Of a stretch of DNA of 64,000 nucleotides, positions 1 to 10,900 are shown one piece after another. The position numbers and the translations under genes are program-made. The stretch is from Antennarius striatus (taxonomy: Eukaryota > Chordata > Actinopteri > Lophiiformes > Antennariidae), in contig NC_090797.1 of assembly GCF_040054535.1 (NCBI RefSeq), positions 8,363,001 to 8,427,000 of the forward strand, written 5' to 3'. Under the pieces are notes generated by a model. It made no database searches and had not been told where the DNA came from. It worked only from the letters and a program-made list of their open reading frames with translations. The first letter of the stretch is position 1; each line of letters begins with the position of its first letter.

Positions 1-1637
1 AGGATAGGGATGGAAGTCTATTGACAGGAGCCAGTAGTGTGATGGGAAGATGGAAAGAGTACTTTGAAGAGTTGATGAACGTGGAAAATGAGAGGGAACA
101 AAGACTAGAAGAGGTGACTGTTGTGGACCAGGATGTAGCAAAGATTAGTCAGGATGAAGTGAGGAGGGCATTGAAGAGGATGAAGAGTGGAAAGGCAGTC
201 GGTCCTGATGATATACCTGTAGAGGTATGGAAGTGTCTAGGAGAGGTGGCGGTAGAGTTTCTGACTGGGTTGTTCAACAGGATCTTAGATAGTGAGAGGA
301 TGCCTGAGGAATGGAGGAGAAGTGTGCTGGTGCCCATTTTTAAGAACAAGGGAGATGTGCAGAGTTGTGGCAACTATAGAGGAATAAAGCTGATGAGCCA
401 TACAATGAAGTTATGGGAGAGAGTAGTGGAAGCTAGACTAAGGGCAGAAGTGAACATTTGTGAGCAGCAGTAGGGTTTCATGCCAAAAAAGAGTACTACA
501 GATGCAGTATTTGCTTTGAGGATGTTGATAGAGAAGTACAGAGAAGGCCAGAGGGAGCTGCATTGTGTTTTTGTAGATCTGGAGAAAGCTTATGACAGGG
601 TGCCCAGAGAGGAACTGTGGTATTGTATGAGGAAGTCTGGAGTGACAGAGAAGTATGTTAGAACGGTGCAGGACATGTATGAAGACTGTAAGACAGTGGT
701 GAGGTGTGCTGTAGGTGTGACAGAGGAGTTCAAGGTGGAGGTGGGACTGCATCAGGGATCAGCTCTGAGCCCCTTCTTGTTTGCCATGGTGATGGACAGG
801 CTGACAGACGAGGTTTAGACAGGAATCTCCATGGACTATGATGTTTGCAGATGACATTGTGATCTGTAGTGAGAGCAGGGAACAGGTGGAGAAGCTAGAG
901 AGGTGGAGGTTTGTCCTGGAAAGGAGAGGAATGAAGGTTAGCCGCAGTAAGACAGAGTACATGTGTGTGAATGAGAGGGACCCAAGTGGAAGAGTGAGGT
1001 TACAGGGAGAAGAGATCAAGAAGGTGGAGGATTTTAAGTACTTAGGCTCAACAGTCCAGAGCAATGGAGAGTGTGGAAAAGAGGTGAAGAAGCGTGTCCA
1101 GGCAGGATGGAACGGGTGGAGGAAAGTGTCAGGTGTGATGTGTGATAGAAGAGTTTCAGCTAAAATGAAGGGAAAGGTGTACAAAACTGTGGTGAGACCA
1201 GCGATGTTGTTTGGTCTAGAGACAGTGTCACTGAAGAAAAGACAGGAGACAGAGCTGGAGGTAGCAGAGATGAAGATGCTGAGGTTCTCTCTGGGAGTGA
1301 CCAGGAAGGATAGGATCAGGAATGAGTATATCAGAGGGACAGCACATGTTAGAGGTTTTGGAGATAAAGTCAGAGAGGCCAGACTGAGATGGTTTGGACA
1401 TGTCCAGAGGAGAGATAGTGAATATATTGGTAGAAGGATGCTGAGTTTTGAACTGCCAGGCAGGAGGCCTAGAGGAAGACCAAAGAGGAGGTTTATGGAT
1501 GTAATGAGGGAAGACATGAAGGTAGTTGGTGTGAGAGAAGAGGATTCAAAGGACAGGGCTAGATGGAGGAAATTGATTCGCTGTGGCGACCCCTGAAGGG
1601 AAAAGCCGAAAGGAAAAGAAGAAGACTGATTCAAACA
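1..1637 (+). mobile_element. RTE-type LINE, reverse-transcriptase part to 3' end, 5' cut by window
   Basis: This is the reverse transcriptase and C-terminal part of a non-LTR retrotransposon of the RTE clade (Rex3/BovB-like; clade assigned by recall of teleost families). Three successive frames carry RT blocks: AVGPDDIPVEVWK near 200, [14 protein letters not shown] near 570, [13 protein letters not shown] near 748, and the catalytic FADD box near 843. The C-terminal part continues through [13 protein letters not shown] to RCGDP, just before the family's typical 3' end (GGCGACCCCTGAAGGGAAAA, 1585-1604) and a purine-rich tail. Only two disabling lesions are visible: an in-frame TAG at 471-473 inside CEQQ-GF, and an extra T in the run at 814-816. 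A second copy in this window at 40.3 kb lacks that T. The endonuclease half would lie left of the window. The copy looks young but inactive. Confidence 0.9.
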
Positions 1638-1922
1638 CAGTGTGGGAGGCCAAACAAACAGTTTCAACTTTCCTCCTCAATAAACATTTGTCAAACCAGT
1701 AAAAGTAAAAATCTGGAAGCTGCATTGGTAATAATCTTCCTGTTAGCTGGCATTGCTGTGTTTTTTGTGTATTGTCACCAGTAGATCAGTGAAACAACAC
1801 AAACCCATTGTAGGTTCACAGCTACTGAATTAATGTACTTGTGTGTGCATGCGAATAAATAAACTGTAACAGTGTGCCCTACATTTGTGGTAAATTAATT
1901 ATATTAGGAGGAAGGGGGATAT
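1638..1922. other. Gene-free interval
   Basis: I see no supported gene here. It holds unique-looking AT-rich sequence between the LINE tail and the pentanucleotide array, including an AATAAA-type hexamer near 1855 that does not follow any recognised gene. Confidence 0.5.
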
Positions 1923-2111
1923 GATATAATATGAAATAATATAATATAATATAATATAATATAATATAATATAATATAATATAATATAATATAATATAAT
2001 ATAATGCAATATAATATAATATAATATAATATAATATAATATAATATAATATAATATAATATAATATAATATAATATAATATAATATAATATAATATAAT
2101 ATAATATAATA
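1923..2111. repeat. (AATAT)n pentanucleotide microsatellite, about 37 copies
   Basis: The sequence reads as an almost perfect ATAAT/AATAT repeat for about 190 bases, with one interruption (GCAAT at 2006-2010) and slight degeneracy at its left end. The long Tyr/Ile frames that cross it are by-products of the repeat and not genes. Confidence 0.98.
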
Positions 2112-2183
2112 CCCTAAAGAGGACATGGTTATAGACGAATGAATGAGAGCCACACTTACCTGAGTGTTTTCCATCCTGTTGAT

Positions 2184-2385
2184 CATTCATTCATTCGTTC
2201 ATTCATTCATTCATTCATTCATTCATTCACTCACTCATTCACTCATTCACTCATTCACTCATTCATTCATTTTCTTGACGACAAATTCATTCACAGGTTT
2301 ACTTTGGAACCTATCCCAACTTACATTGGGCAGGAGGCAGGGTACACCCAGGATAAGTCGCTAGTTTATCGCAGCCCTGTTGATC
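2184..2385 (-). mobile_element. CR1/L2-type retroposon 3' end with (GAAT)n tail
   Basis: On the minus strand this reads as the widespread teleost L2-like 3' segment (CCTGGGTGTACCCTGCCTCC, then GGGATAGGTTCC). It runs into a degenerate (GAAT/GAGT)n tail, which appears on the plus strand as (ATTC)n at 2184-2270. The 5' end is truncated near 2385. Family assignment rests on recall of this common teleost motif. Confidence 0.7.
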
Positions 2386-5300
2386 ACTTTTATACGAAAA
2401 CCCAGATGAGGATATTTTGACATTTCTTCTAAATTGCCACAGTAATCCATGACACAGTGTGGGTTTGGTGATCGTGACTAAGCCAAAAGCATTTAATCAA
2501 AAAGCACACAGGGGAATAATTCAGCGGTTACACTGTTTCATTGTACTTAAATTAAATATGCGGCATACAGAGCCCTTTTGTTTGCTCATCCTGCAAAGCT
2601 TTTACTGCTCTGTCCCTTGTTAAAAAAACATAACCTGGAAGGAGGCAGATAAAACAGTTGTTAGGATCATGGGTGAAAAACACACAAATTGAACAATTTG
2701 TAGGCTGGAAATTGTCTGCTGTGTTGGTCGTAGTGCGGTCCAAAACTCTTTTTGTTTTCTGCACACAACAAATGTTGCTGAAACAAAATGTTTGTACAGG
2801 TGTATTTTTCAGTTATAATCATTTTCATCACTCCATAGTACATGTGATGAGCAAGAATTAGCATAAGAAAAAATGGCACCAAGCATTCGATAACAGGTCG
2901 TACAAAAAAACATGGATAACAATAAATCATATTGTGTTTTCAATATAATATAATGCGTACCTTATGTATCATAAAAGCTGGACAGGCATCAGCAGAAACA
3001 GAACAGCAGTCTTTGAGATCTAGTAGAATGATATACTGTAGCTCATCCCAAATAGAGTGAATGCAATTCTCTTTCCATTTTATTAATGTAACTGCGCTAT
3101 ACAGTCAAGAAATCCATGTTTCTAACATGACTGATGTATTTTTACCATTACTGTAACTTGATATTTTGACTTGACTCCTGGCGGCGAATTGGGTTTTTAC
3201 CTTTGGGCTTAATGAAACCCACACTTGCTGAAGCCTCTTCTTGATGTGGCATCTAATAAAACTTTCTTGGTGAAGTTTGATGTTAAAGTTTAAAGTCAGA
3301 TCAAGGAGAACAGCTATGTGAAGAAATCTGTAGTTACTATAAGGAATAAACATGGATTAAAAAGTACACATGTGGATTGCTATTTCCTACTCTGGTCTAT
3401 TTCATATTGTTTGCATGCATTTCACAGACACCAAATAATATCACATAATGTCCACATCAATTTGCTTAAATAATTCCTTTGATTAAGAATCAGAAATTGA
3501 GACTTTGGAATTGCAACTTTGGTGTGTGAGATTAAACATGAAGATTGATCTCACAGAGGACATTCAACAGTGCATGTCAATAAGCCTGATAATGACACAA
3601 TTATTTAATTCTGCAGTAGATTTCTATTTTCCACAAAAAAAGTCATAGAAGGGTATGGCCTGACATTTGTCAGAGGAAAATAAAATTTGAAAAGAGATCT
3701 CAAAAATGTTTCATTTACTTCTCCTTGACAACTATGAGATCTGTAGGATGCCAAATTGAGACTAAGGCTTATTTCTCCTGTGTCTCAGTTTTTTTTCTCA
3801 GGAGCAAAAATATGCACTAAATCTCACTTTAGTCTCCTTTAAGTTCCAGCACAGACTTCAACAAGGTCTTCTCTCAGAGTTTCTAATAGCCTCACCTATT
3901 TCTCCTAGTGAATTTTAAGAGAAACATATGAGAAACATTTTAGACATGGAAACTAAAATCAGACTGAGGTAAGAATCTCAAATTTATCTCCTGAGCTATA
4001 GAAGACCCAGCTTTGAGCAGTAAAATTATCCTCTGGGAAATTGTAAAAGTAATATAAAACTATTTCAAAAATGAGGAGTAACTAATGGAAAACTCTTCAA
4101 ATGGGTGAAGGATGTGATTACAGATGAGCATGTGATTGGATAAATCAAATAGACTTTCAGTGTGGTTCAAGCCTTATCCGATTAATTCAATTAACTGTAT
4201 CCTAATAAGCAACATTGGATGAAATGATATCCCTTCTCCACTCTCTGGATGGCCACCAAAATGGATCAACTTGGTCCCTGTCTGCTCCGCTGACTGATGA
4301 GATATGGCGAGAGTTTGTCATAAATGTGATTACATTTATATTGAGCCTCCAATCTGCGGTCTGTGTGACTACAGAAAATCACATTACTGACACATCAGGG
4401 AAGATTTGTCCTACTTCTAACAATAGACACTTCATTTTGGTGCAGGCATGTGTATACACTATAGTTTGTATACAATATTTGAAATGGTTCTTGAAAACTG
4501 TATCACAACTCTATCACTGATCTGTATCACAACACAACATACAGATAAATCACTACACATGACTAGACTAAGTATAAATATCTTAAAGGCTACAATACCT
4601 CAAATGGACATCTGACCTCGTGAAAAAAGTGCTAGTCAATCAAATATTAGTCATACAAATCTTGGTTTAGCTTTTGAAATGATAAAGTTCTACAGTTCAT
4701 TACTATTTCTTGATTAAAAAGGAAAACAAGTTTTGGTAATCTATGAAGCACAGCATCAAATGAAGAGGAGTAATTAAAAGGAAGTTGTGGACCCAACTAA
4801 GGAAAGAGGCTCAGTACACTGCAGGATTACCTCACAAGATGCTTTTCCCACAAACCAACTCTTGGTCTGAATGAAAAGCAGAGTTGGATATAATCCAGCA
4901 ACTATAGAGATACAAAGGAACCAGTAATACGCCCTGTGGGACACCAAAAGACAGTGGATGGGAGTAACAGAAAAATTATCCAATAGAATTATTGAGCAGT
5001 TCAGTCTGTCAGAAAGTTATGATGAAGAAACTCTTCAGGAATTTTTTATCTGCCCTTAGCTGTAGCAACTTGATGAATGTTTCCATGGTGCCGTGGACAC
5101 TCGTGGTGGTGAAGGTGGGTGACTCGGCTGAGACTGATGACGCAGAAATTACAAATTAGATGAGTTTGTAAAGTCAGTAGTCTATGATAATATTGAAAAA
5201 AAATTGCATCCCTCTTACGAGTGAGTTACTTTGTCTGATATGAGTTTTTATTGTGTGAGTTTCCCTGATCTTTGCTAATTGCTGCAGTTTTGTGGCAAAA

Positions 5301-6555
5301 GTGAGAGATGTACATGAACTCCAAAGGCTCAAAGGTCATGGACCCAGTCAAACTGTGCAAATACTGAAAGTTAGTCATTAAATCTCTCATCAAGTATTGT
5401 CAGATGCTGAAAAATAAGGTCAGAATGTTATAACACAAAAAAAGCTGCAATTTCAAAACTTACTGTACAAAGAAAACATGTCAAACCAGTCTTGTTCCAC
5501 AAAAGAGTTGAATGCATCATGTGTATGGCACTTGTAACTCTTTCATCGTACACTGACTGTATGGGAAAGGCCACATGTCATATTTTGACATTATGAGAAT
5601 GGAGAGATGGGTAGTGATATGCACATTGAAGAAGTTGTTTTATAGATTTACTATTCATTCTACAATGTTAGCAATATCAGAATACATGTTCTGCAACCCC
5701 TGACAAAGTCTGACAGCACTTACAAAGGAAAAACTAGAAGAACTATAAGAACAGAGAGAATCCTATTTAAAAATGACAGAAGTAAAATGAGAAGAACTGT
5801 TTGACAGAACCAAACACTGATAATATGCAGACTGGAGGTGCATGAGCCTTGTGAATGAAAAGTAACATGCAGCCATCCTGACTGAACAGTCCACAGAGCT
5901 TCATTCTATTGCAAACCCTGACATGAGTAATTATGCATCCACTTGATCAGAACATTGATTCACAATGATCTACTTTGTCAAATATAGGGTCACGAAGTAC
6001 AGTACTGATGTAGAACAATCATACCCATTAATATCATTACATATCCTCCACTTGTAATGATTACCACTACTCTTTTGGGACCATTTATTTCATGATATTC
6101 TTCCCATAAGTGAGAGAACAGTTAGTTAATCATACTAATCATTGCTCTCCTGTGAAAATTGAGTATTTGATTGGTAAAGTGTAGGTGTTCCTCTGAGTCC
6201 CCGTTTTCTCTAATCTTGGAAAAAATCTCCTGCAAATTCTCTTTGAGTGACTGAGGAATAAACCCCTGTCTAGCTAGCATAGCAAACATAACTTCCTGGT
6301 CTCCACTGAGAAATATTACATTTTACTAAACATTTGCTTTAACTGAGAAAATGTTGATTTGAGCCATATATATAAAAGGTATGTGTACATGAACATACAG
6401 AGCTCTAAAAGATGCATGAATTAATACTCAAACAATGTATTAATTAAATATTATAATATATGAATCAAAACAAAATGTGCAAAAAAGAATAATAATAATA
6501 ATAATTGTTATATTGTAACACCAAATGTCAAACTTTACTGTAGAAAACCCATTTG
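2386..6555. other. Gene-free AT-rich interval
   Basis: About 4.2 kb without a supportable gene. The open frames at 2552-2930, 3105-3353, 4215-4520 and 4774-4983 are short, lack recognisable domains and have no convincing splice context. No tandem repeat or recognisable transposon stands out apart from a short (AAT)n run near 6488-6502. Confidence 0.6.
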
Positions 6556-6640
6556 CTCTACAGCAGTGGTCCCCAAACTAAGGCCCACGGGCAAGATGCG
6601 GCCCACCTCCACACGGCCACCTGAACAGTACCAGAAAGAA
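6556..6640 (+). mobile_element. Left end of a hAT-like element
   Basis: CAGTGGTCCCCAAACTAAGG from 6564 is the typical CAGTGG terminus of a teleost hAT family. The preceding octamer CTCTACAG (6556-6563) fits the hAT target preference nTnnnnAn. No matching right terminus was found downstream, so the element appears interrupted by the TA/CA repeat tract and the LINE fragment beyond it. Confidence 0.55.
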
Positions 6641-6648
6641 AAATATAT

Positions 6649-6820
<172 letters not shown>

Positions 6821-6829
6821 CAGTATATG

Positions 6830-7170
6830 TCCCATCAGCTGTTAGTGTTCTTACATCCCAGGTTCCCACAACTAGTATGTCTCTAGCATGGAAACTGCAG
6901 AGTTTCCCAGTAGTACACTTTTCAACTCTGTCCTGGTGGCCAACGGTATGTGCGGTTCTAGGTGACCCGTGCGACAACCGAGCCGGTATGGGTAAAGCTA
7001 TTGTTGTCTTCATATGGTGTGTCTTGGGCACTTACACCTGGTAGCACCCATCCTTCACCAGGTTGGATGCAAGTTAAAATAATACCCAGGACGTATGGTA
7101 ACATCAGGGATGTTAAAATAGATTTCAAATGTCTATGGCTGGTAAGAGGGAGGTGCAAGGTGTTGGTAGA
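6830..7170 (-). mobile_element. LINE 5' fragment with start of apurinic endonuclease
   Basis: On the minus strand the frame reads DRVEKCTTGKLCSFHARDIL and then VVGTWDVRTLTADG. That is the beginning of the exonuclease-endonuclease-phosphatase domain found in RTE-like elements, where the TWNVRT motif holds the metal-binding Asn; here that Asn is Asp. The match stops abruptly at about 6830, where the CA/TA repeat begins. Only the leader and the first roughly 35 residues of the endonuclease remain. It is a dead fragment and a different piece of the LINE from the copies at 1, 31.7 and 39.5 kb. Confidence 0.7.
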
Positions 7171-7968
7171 AGTATGACTTGTGAGTGCTCTCTACTTTCC
7201 TTTATCGGCAGCTATGTGATTTTCACACAAGCAGTCCTCCAAATGTGAGGGGGTAGTTTCTTCAAAATGTGAATTGCTGTAATAAAGAAGTCTTTTATGG
7301 TCTTGTTGGAAGAAAATGGTTGCCTGAACTCGACAGCAAACCTCTGAAGGTGGTGCTGGGTTTTCAAACAGCTCTGGACGTGTTTAACACTAATATCACA
7401 GGACAAACCGAGGCAACAAATTCCCAGATGGTGAACAGGGCCATGCACTGAGGGAAAGTTTGGCTCTGCTCCTCAAGTTCCATCTGCTTTGAATCAACAA
7501 AACAGTGATATTATCAATATCAACTGGGAGGACTCCATTCTCTGCAGTGCCTTGTTAAACATTTAAGATAAAAGGAGTAGCTAATAAAACATTGTTGCAA
7601 AGAAAAAAAAATGAAAATGCAAGATAAAATTCATTGCTAAAAATTCAAGAGTCCATATTTAGAGCCGTGGAAGATTGTATGTTCAAAAAATAAAGGTTCA
7701 AGTTTGCAACCAGTCATCACCCACACTGGTCACAACAGAAAGGTCAGCCACCATCCAGACGAATCGCCACCACTCCAACATACCTGACTGAAAAGAAATG
7801 CTGCACTATTCCTGCTGATATCTTTTTGTAGTCTGTGTCAAATGTTATTGGCCCCTCTTTCAAAAAAGGCGATCAATTTTTTCAACTCTTCAAACAGGAA
7901 GAGGTGATGTGTGAAGTAAGATGTGACACTGAGAGAGATTTATTAAGAAATTTTACAAATGCTAAGAA
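7171..7968. other. Gene-free interval
   Basis: No gene is supported. The frames at 7212-7451 overlap on both strands without family resemblance. Confidence 0.5.
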
Positions 7969-8087
7969 ACCCATCCATCCTTCCATCCATCCATCCATCC
8001 CTCCATCCATCCATCCATCCATCCATCCATCCATGCATCCATCCATCCATCCATCCATCCATCCATCCATCCATCCATCCATCCATT
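7969..8087. repeat. (ATCC)n tetranucleotide microsatellite
   Basis: About 29 units of CATC/ATCC with a few substitutions (TTCC, CTCC, TGCA). It may be the tail of an L2-like retroposon, but adjacent sequence at 8088-8200 does not clearly show the retroposon body. Confidence 0.95.
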
Positions 8088-10070
8088 CAATTTCTTGTAG
8101 ATTGAAGATGATCGCAAAACGTCTCGTCTTCTGTCACTTATCCAATGGCAAATCCAATGGCAGGTTGTTTTGCACTGCTCATGTATTTGCATGCACAGGC
8201 AGAAAACTGTAGTCTATAAAAATAGCTTCATATTGCATCTACGGTGCAGAATATGTCAGAAATGTCACCATTGATATGTTTGCCTCACTTCTATTAATAA
8301 GATTCTGCCACGGCCGTATGCTTTCATATTTCAATTAGCCTCTAACCTCAAAAATGTAAAGTCTTATGAGGCATTTCAGCAAACCATTAATGTATCCTTA
8401 TTAGGAATTATACATGCAGAAAAATGTGGATAGTAAACCTGATACTGGTGCTAATATTGAAGTTTGTAAGGGAAAATGTTATGGAGGCCAAGACCTTGCT
8501 AACTTGCCACATGTCCATCAAAATATCCTCTAATGAAAGGTTTGGGTGATGGATGCAATGAAGAAAAAGGAGGGAAAAGGAGGATGTGATGCCCTTATCA
8601 CAGTTTGTCACTGAAATGACTCAAAGGGCTTGTGCTACGGTACTTTGGAAATAAAAACATATAAATAACTATATATGGTAAGTAAGCACGAGCTCAACAT
8701 TGTTCCTTTTTTCCAAAAAGTTTAATTCCTATCTATGCAGCACCTGTGTTTGAATTCTGTCAGCATGAAACATACATCTAAAAACTTGGATCTGTAAATA
8801 TGTTTGTTATTTGGAAAACAGCAAATTCGTCAATAACATTTTAGGGTAAATGTCTCCTTCAGTGTTCTACAAATGTCAAAAATCCTTTCAGAGGTTACAT
8901 TTTACAAACAATTTGTGATTCTTTATCTGGATCATGTCTGAAAAAGATTAGTTCTTCCTTATGTTTATCCTTTCTATCATGTTTTTGTCTGCCACATGCC
9001 CATCGATGCCACTGTTTCATAAATGTATAGATGTTGTGCAATTCTGCTAAAAGGGAGACAAAAAAAAACATATGCTGGTGAAAACCTACTTGGCTGGTAT
9101 TTAGGAAACAAAGAAATTTCCCTTCAAGCCTGAATCCAGCCTCTCCAACAGTTGTAGTTTCTCTAAAACTAGTGACACCTGCTTGGTTGCTTTGTTATAA
9201 GGCCAGAAAAAATCCTACTTGAGTTGCATCCATCCTTTTTTTTATTCATAAATATAAAATAAGTAATAAAATAAAATAAATAATAAAATTCAAATGATGA
9301 GAGAAAATAACATATATACTATGCATTTCCTTACCAGCAGACATTCTCACAATATTTTGAAGAACATCGGACAGACTTTTAAGCACTTAGTTAATTTGCT
9401 CCTCGGAGGTTCTGTACATTTAAAAATCCAGAAGAACAATTTTGTAATCATCCCTTTTCAGCTGGACACAAAAATGGATAAGTGTGTAATTATTAACAAA
9501 CAAAATAGAGAGGGTTTGAGAGTTTTTTTGTTAGGCTTCATTAGTATTTGTTTGTGGTTTAAGGATTAAACCTACAAATGGAAAACACAAGTTATAGTAG
9601 TATGTAGTCATTTCCATGGCAAAACAAAAACACATCAACCAGAGTACACTGGTTTAATTAAAACTTCTAGCCAGTGAGAAATTGTGAAGTGCTGCTCATT
9701 CTCCATCTTCATTGCCATCTTTGTCACAGACAAAAGGTCTGTTAACACCGATTGGAAACACACAAAAAGAAAAGACTGTTAATTTTATTCCGTCATTGAT
9801 AGGAAAGCCAAAAGCTAATTCCACAGATATTCATGGTGCTTCATTAGTCAGACAACTTTTAACAATAAAAGCGAAGACTAACTTCCAACTGTTTGCAACT
9901 CACCAATAATTTGCTGCTCAACTACAGCTTTTGTATTGAGTATTGTAAACTGAATTTAAATTGTTGGGGGGTTTTTCAGAGGTGCTCTATTAATTCCAAC
10001 AAAGACAGTATTTTTCTGTGTCTTTGTTTGTGAGTTGGTTGGTTGCTTTCTTATCAGGATTCCCCTATCA
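8088..10070. other. Gene-free interval
   Basis: About 2 kb of AT-rich sequence with no supportable gene or recognised transposon. The open frames at 8408-8611, 9294-9569 and 9712-9909 have no recognisable domains. Confidence 0.5.
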
Positions 10071-10074
10071 GACT

Positions 10075-10460
10075 TTTGAAAAACTAGCAGACAGAACCCA
10101 AAAGCACAACACGAGAGTAGAACAATAGGAATTAAAAGAGTGTGATTAATCAAGGATACAAAGTTAAAAAAAACAAAAACAAAAGCAAACAGTCAGTCCA
10201 ACAGGCAAACAAATCTAATAAGGGGCAGGTGAAATCGGAATTGGGTAATCAGACACAAAAGAGGGATGACGGAAATTAGCATAAACACTAACAACAAGGA
10301 AATAAAGGCTGAGCAGGGTACAGTATTTGTAGACAGGAGGCTGATTGAAAAAAGGGTTGCAGGTAATTGAGGCAACAGATGTGATGAACTTGATGGAGAG
10401 CAGGCAGGTGAACAAGGCTCTGAAATGACAGAAGGCTTTAATCTGGAAAACATTAAGAAT
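10075..10460 (-). repeat. Degenerate dispersed repeat, possibly an LTR relic
   Basis: Read on the minus strand the segment has the pyrimidine-rich texture of teleost Gypsy-type LTRs (CACCTGCC, CTGTTGCCTCAATTACCTGC, then TTTGGGTTCTGTCTGC). It is eroded, and neither LTR boundaries nor a target duplication are visible. The assignment is a weak resemblance only. Confidence 0.3.
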
Positions 10461-10814
10461 AAATAAGATTAAAAATAAACAAATGTTATTCAAATCATAA
10501 TAACTCAGACCTAGAAAAAGTGATGGATTCAAACACGTATTCTGAGTGTCATTAACATCTCACAGAGTTGTTCTATTTATTGCTATCTTTCCCTTCTGCG
10601 CTAGTGTGGAACTGCACCACTGTGTCAAATGTTAGTTTTGTTTCATTGACTTTTATGATAGCTTTCCTGGTTTTGGACGAGGCTCTATGGCCACAATAGG
10701 AGAGGATGAACTTTACAAGTCTCCCATATTTGACTGTGTGTAACAATGAAAACTCAGCCTTCTTTGGCTTGTCTTTGCATAGCAAAGGTTTCTTTGGTTT
10801 GTCTTCGTATAGGA
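10461..10814. other. Gene-free interval
   Basis: Nothing supportable. The minus-strand frame at 10573-10785 has no family resemblance. Confidence 0.5.
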
Positions 10815-10900
10815 GCCTATACTAGGCCCCTATACTAAGTCATATATTAAGCCTATACTAGCCTATACTAGGCCCCTATACTAAGTCATATACTATACTA
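10815..10900. repeat. Two-copy 46-bp tandem repeat
   Basis: A 31-base segment beginning GCCTATACTAGGCCCCTATA occurs at 10815 and again at 10861, giving a 46-base period. The unit contains smaller CCTATACTA sub-repeats. The array decays into TATACTA repeats on its right side. Confidence 0.9.

Noticed and set aside
759..1667. 302-codon minus-strand frame within the first LINE
   Set aside because: It is antisense to the RT frame, and the same kind of antisense frame appears on the second copy at 39.8-40.4 kb.
1879..2190. Long Ile/Tyr/Leu-rich open frames on the minus strand
   Set aside because: They are translations of the (AATAT)n microsatellite and occur in more than one frame.
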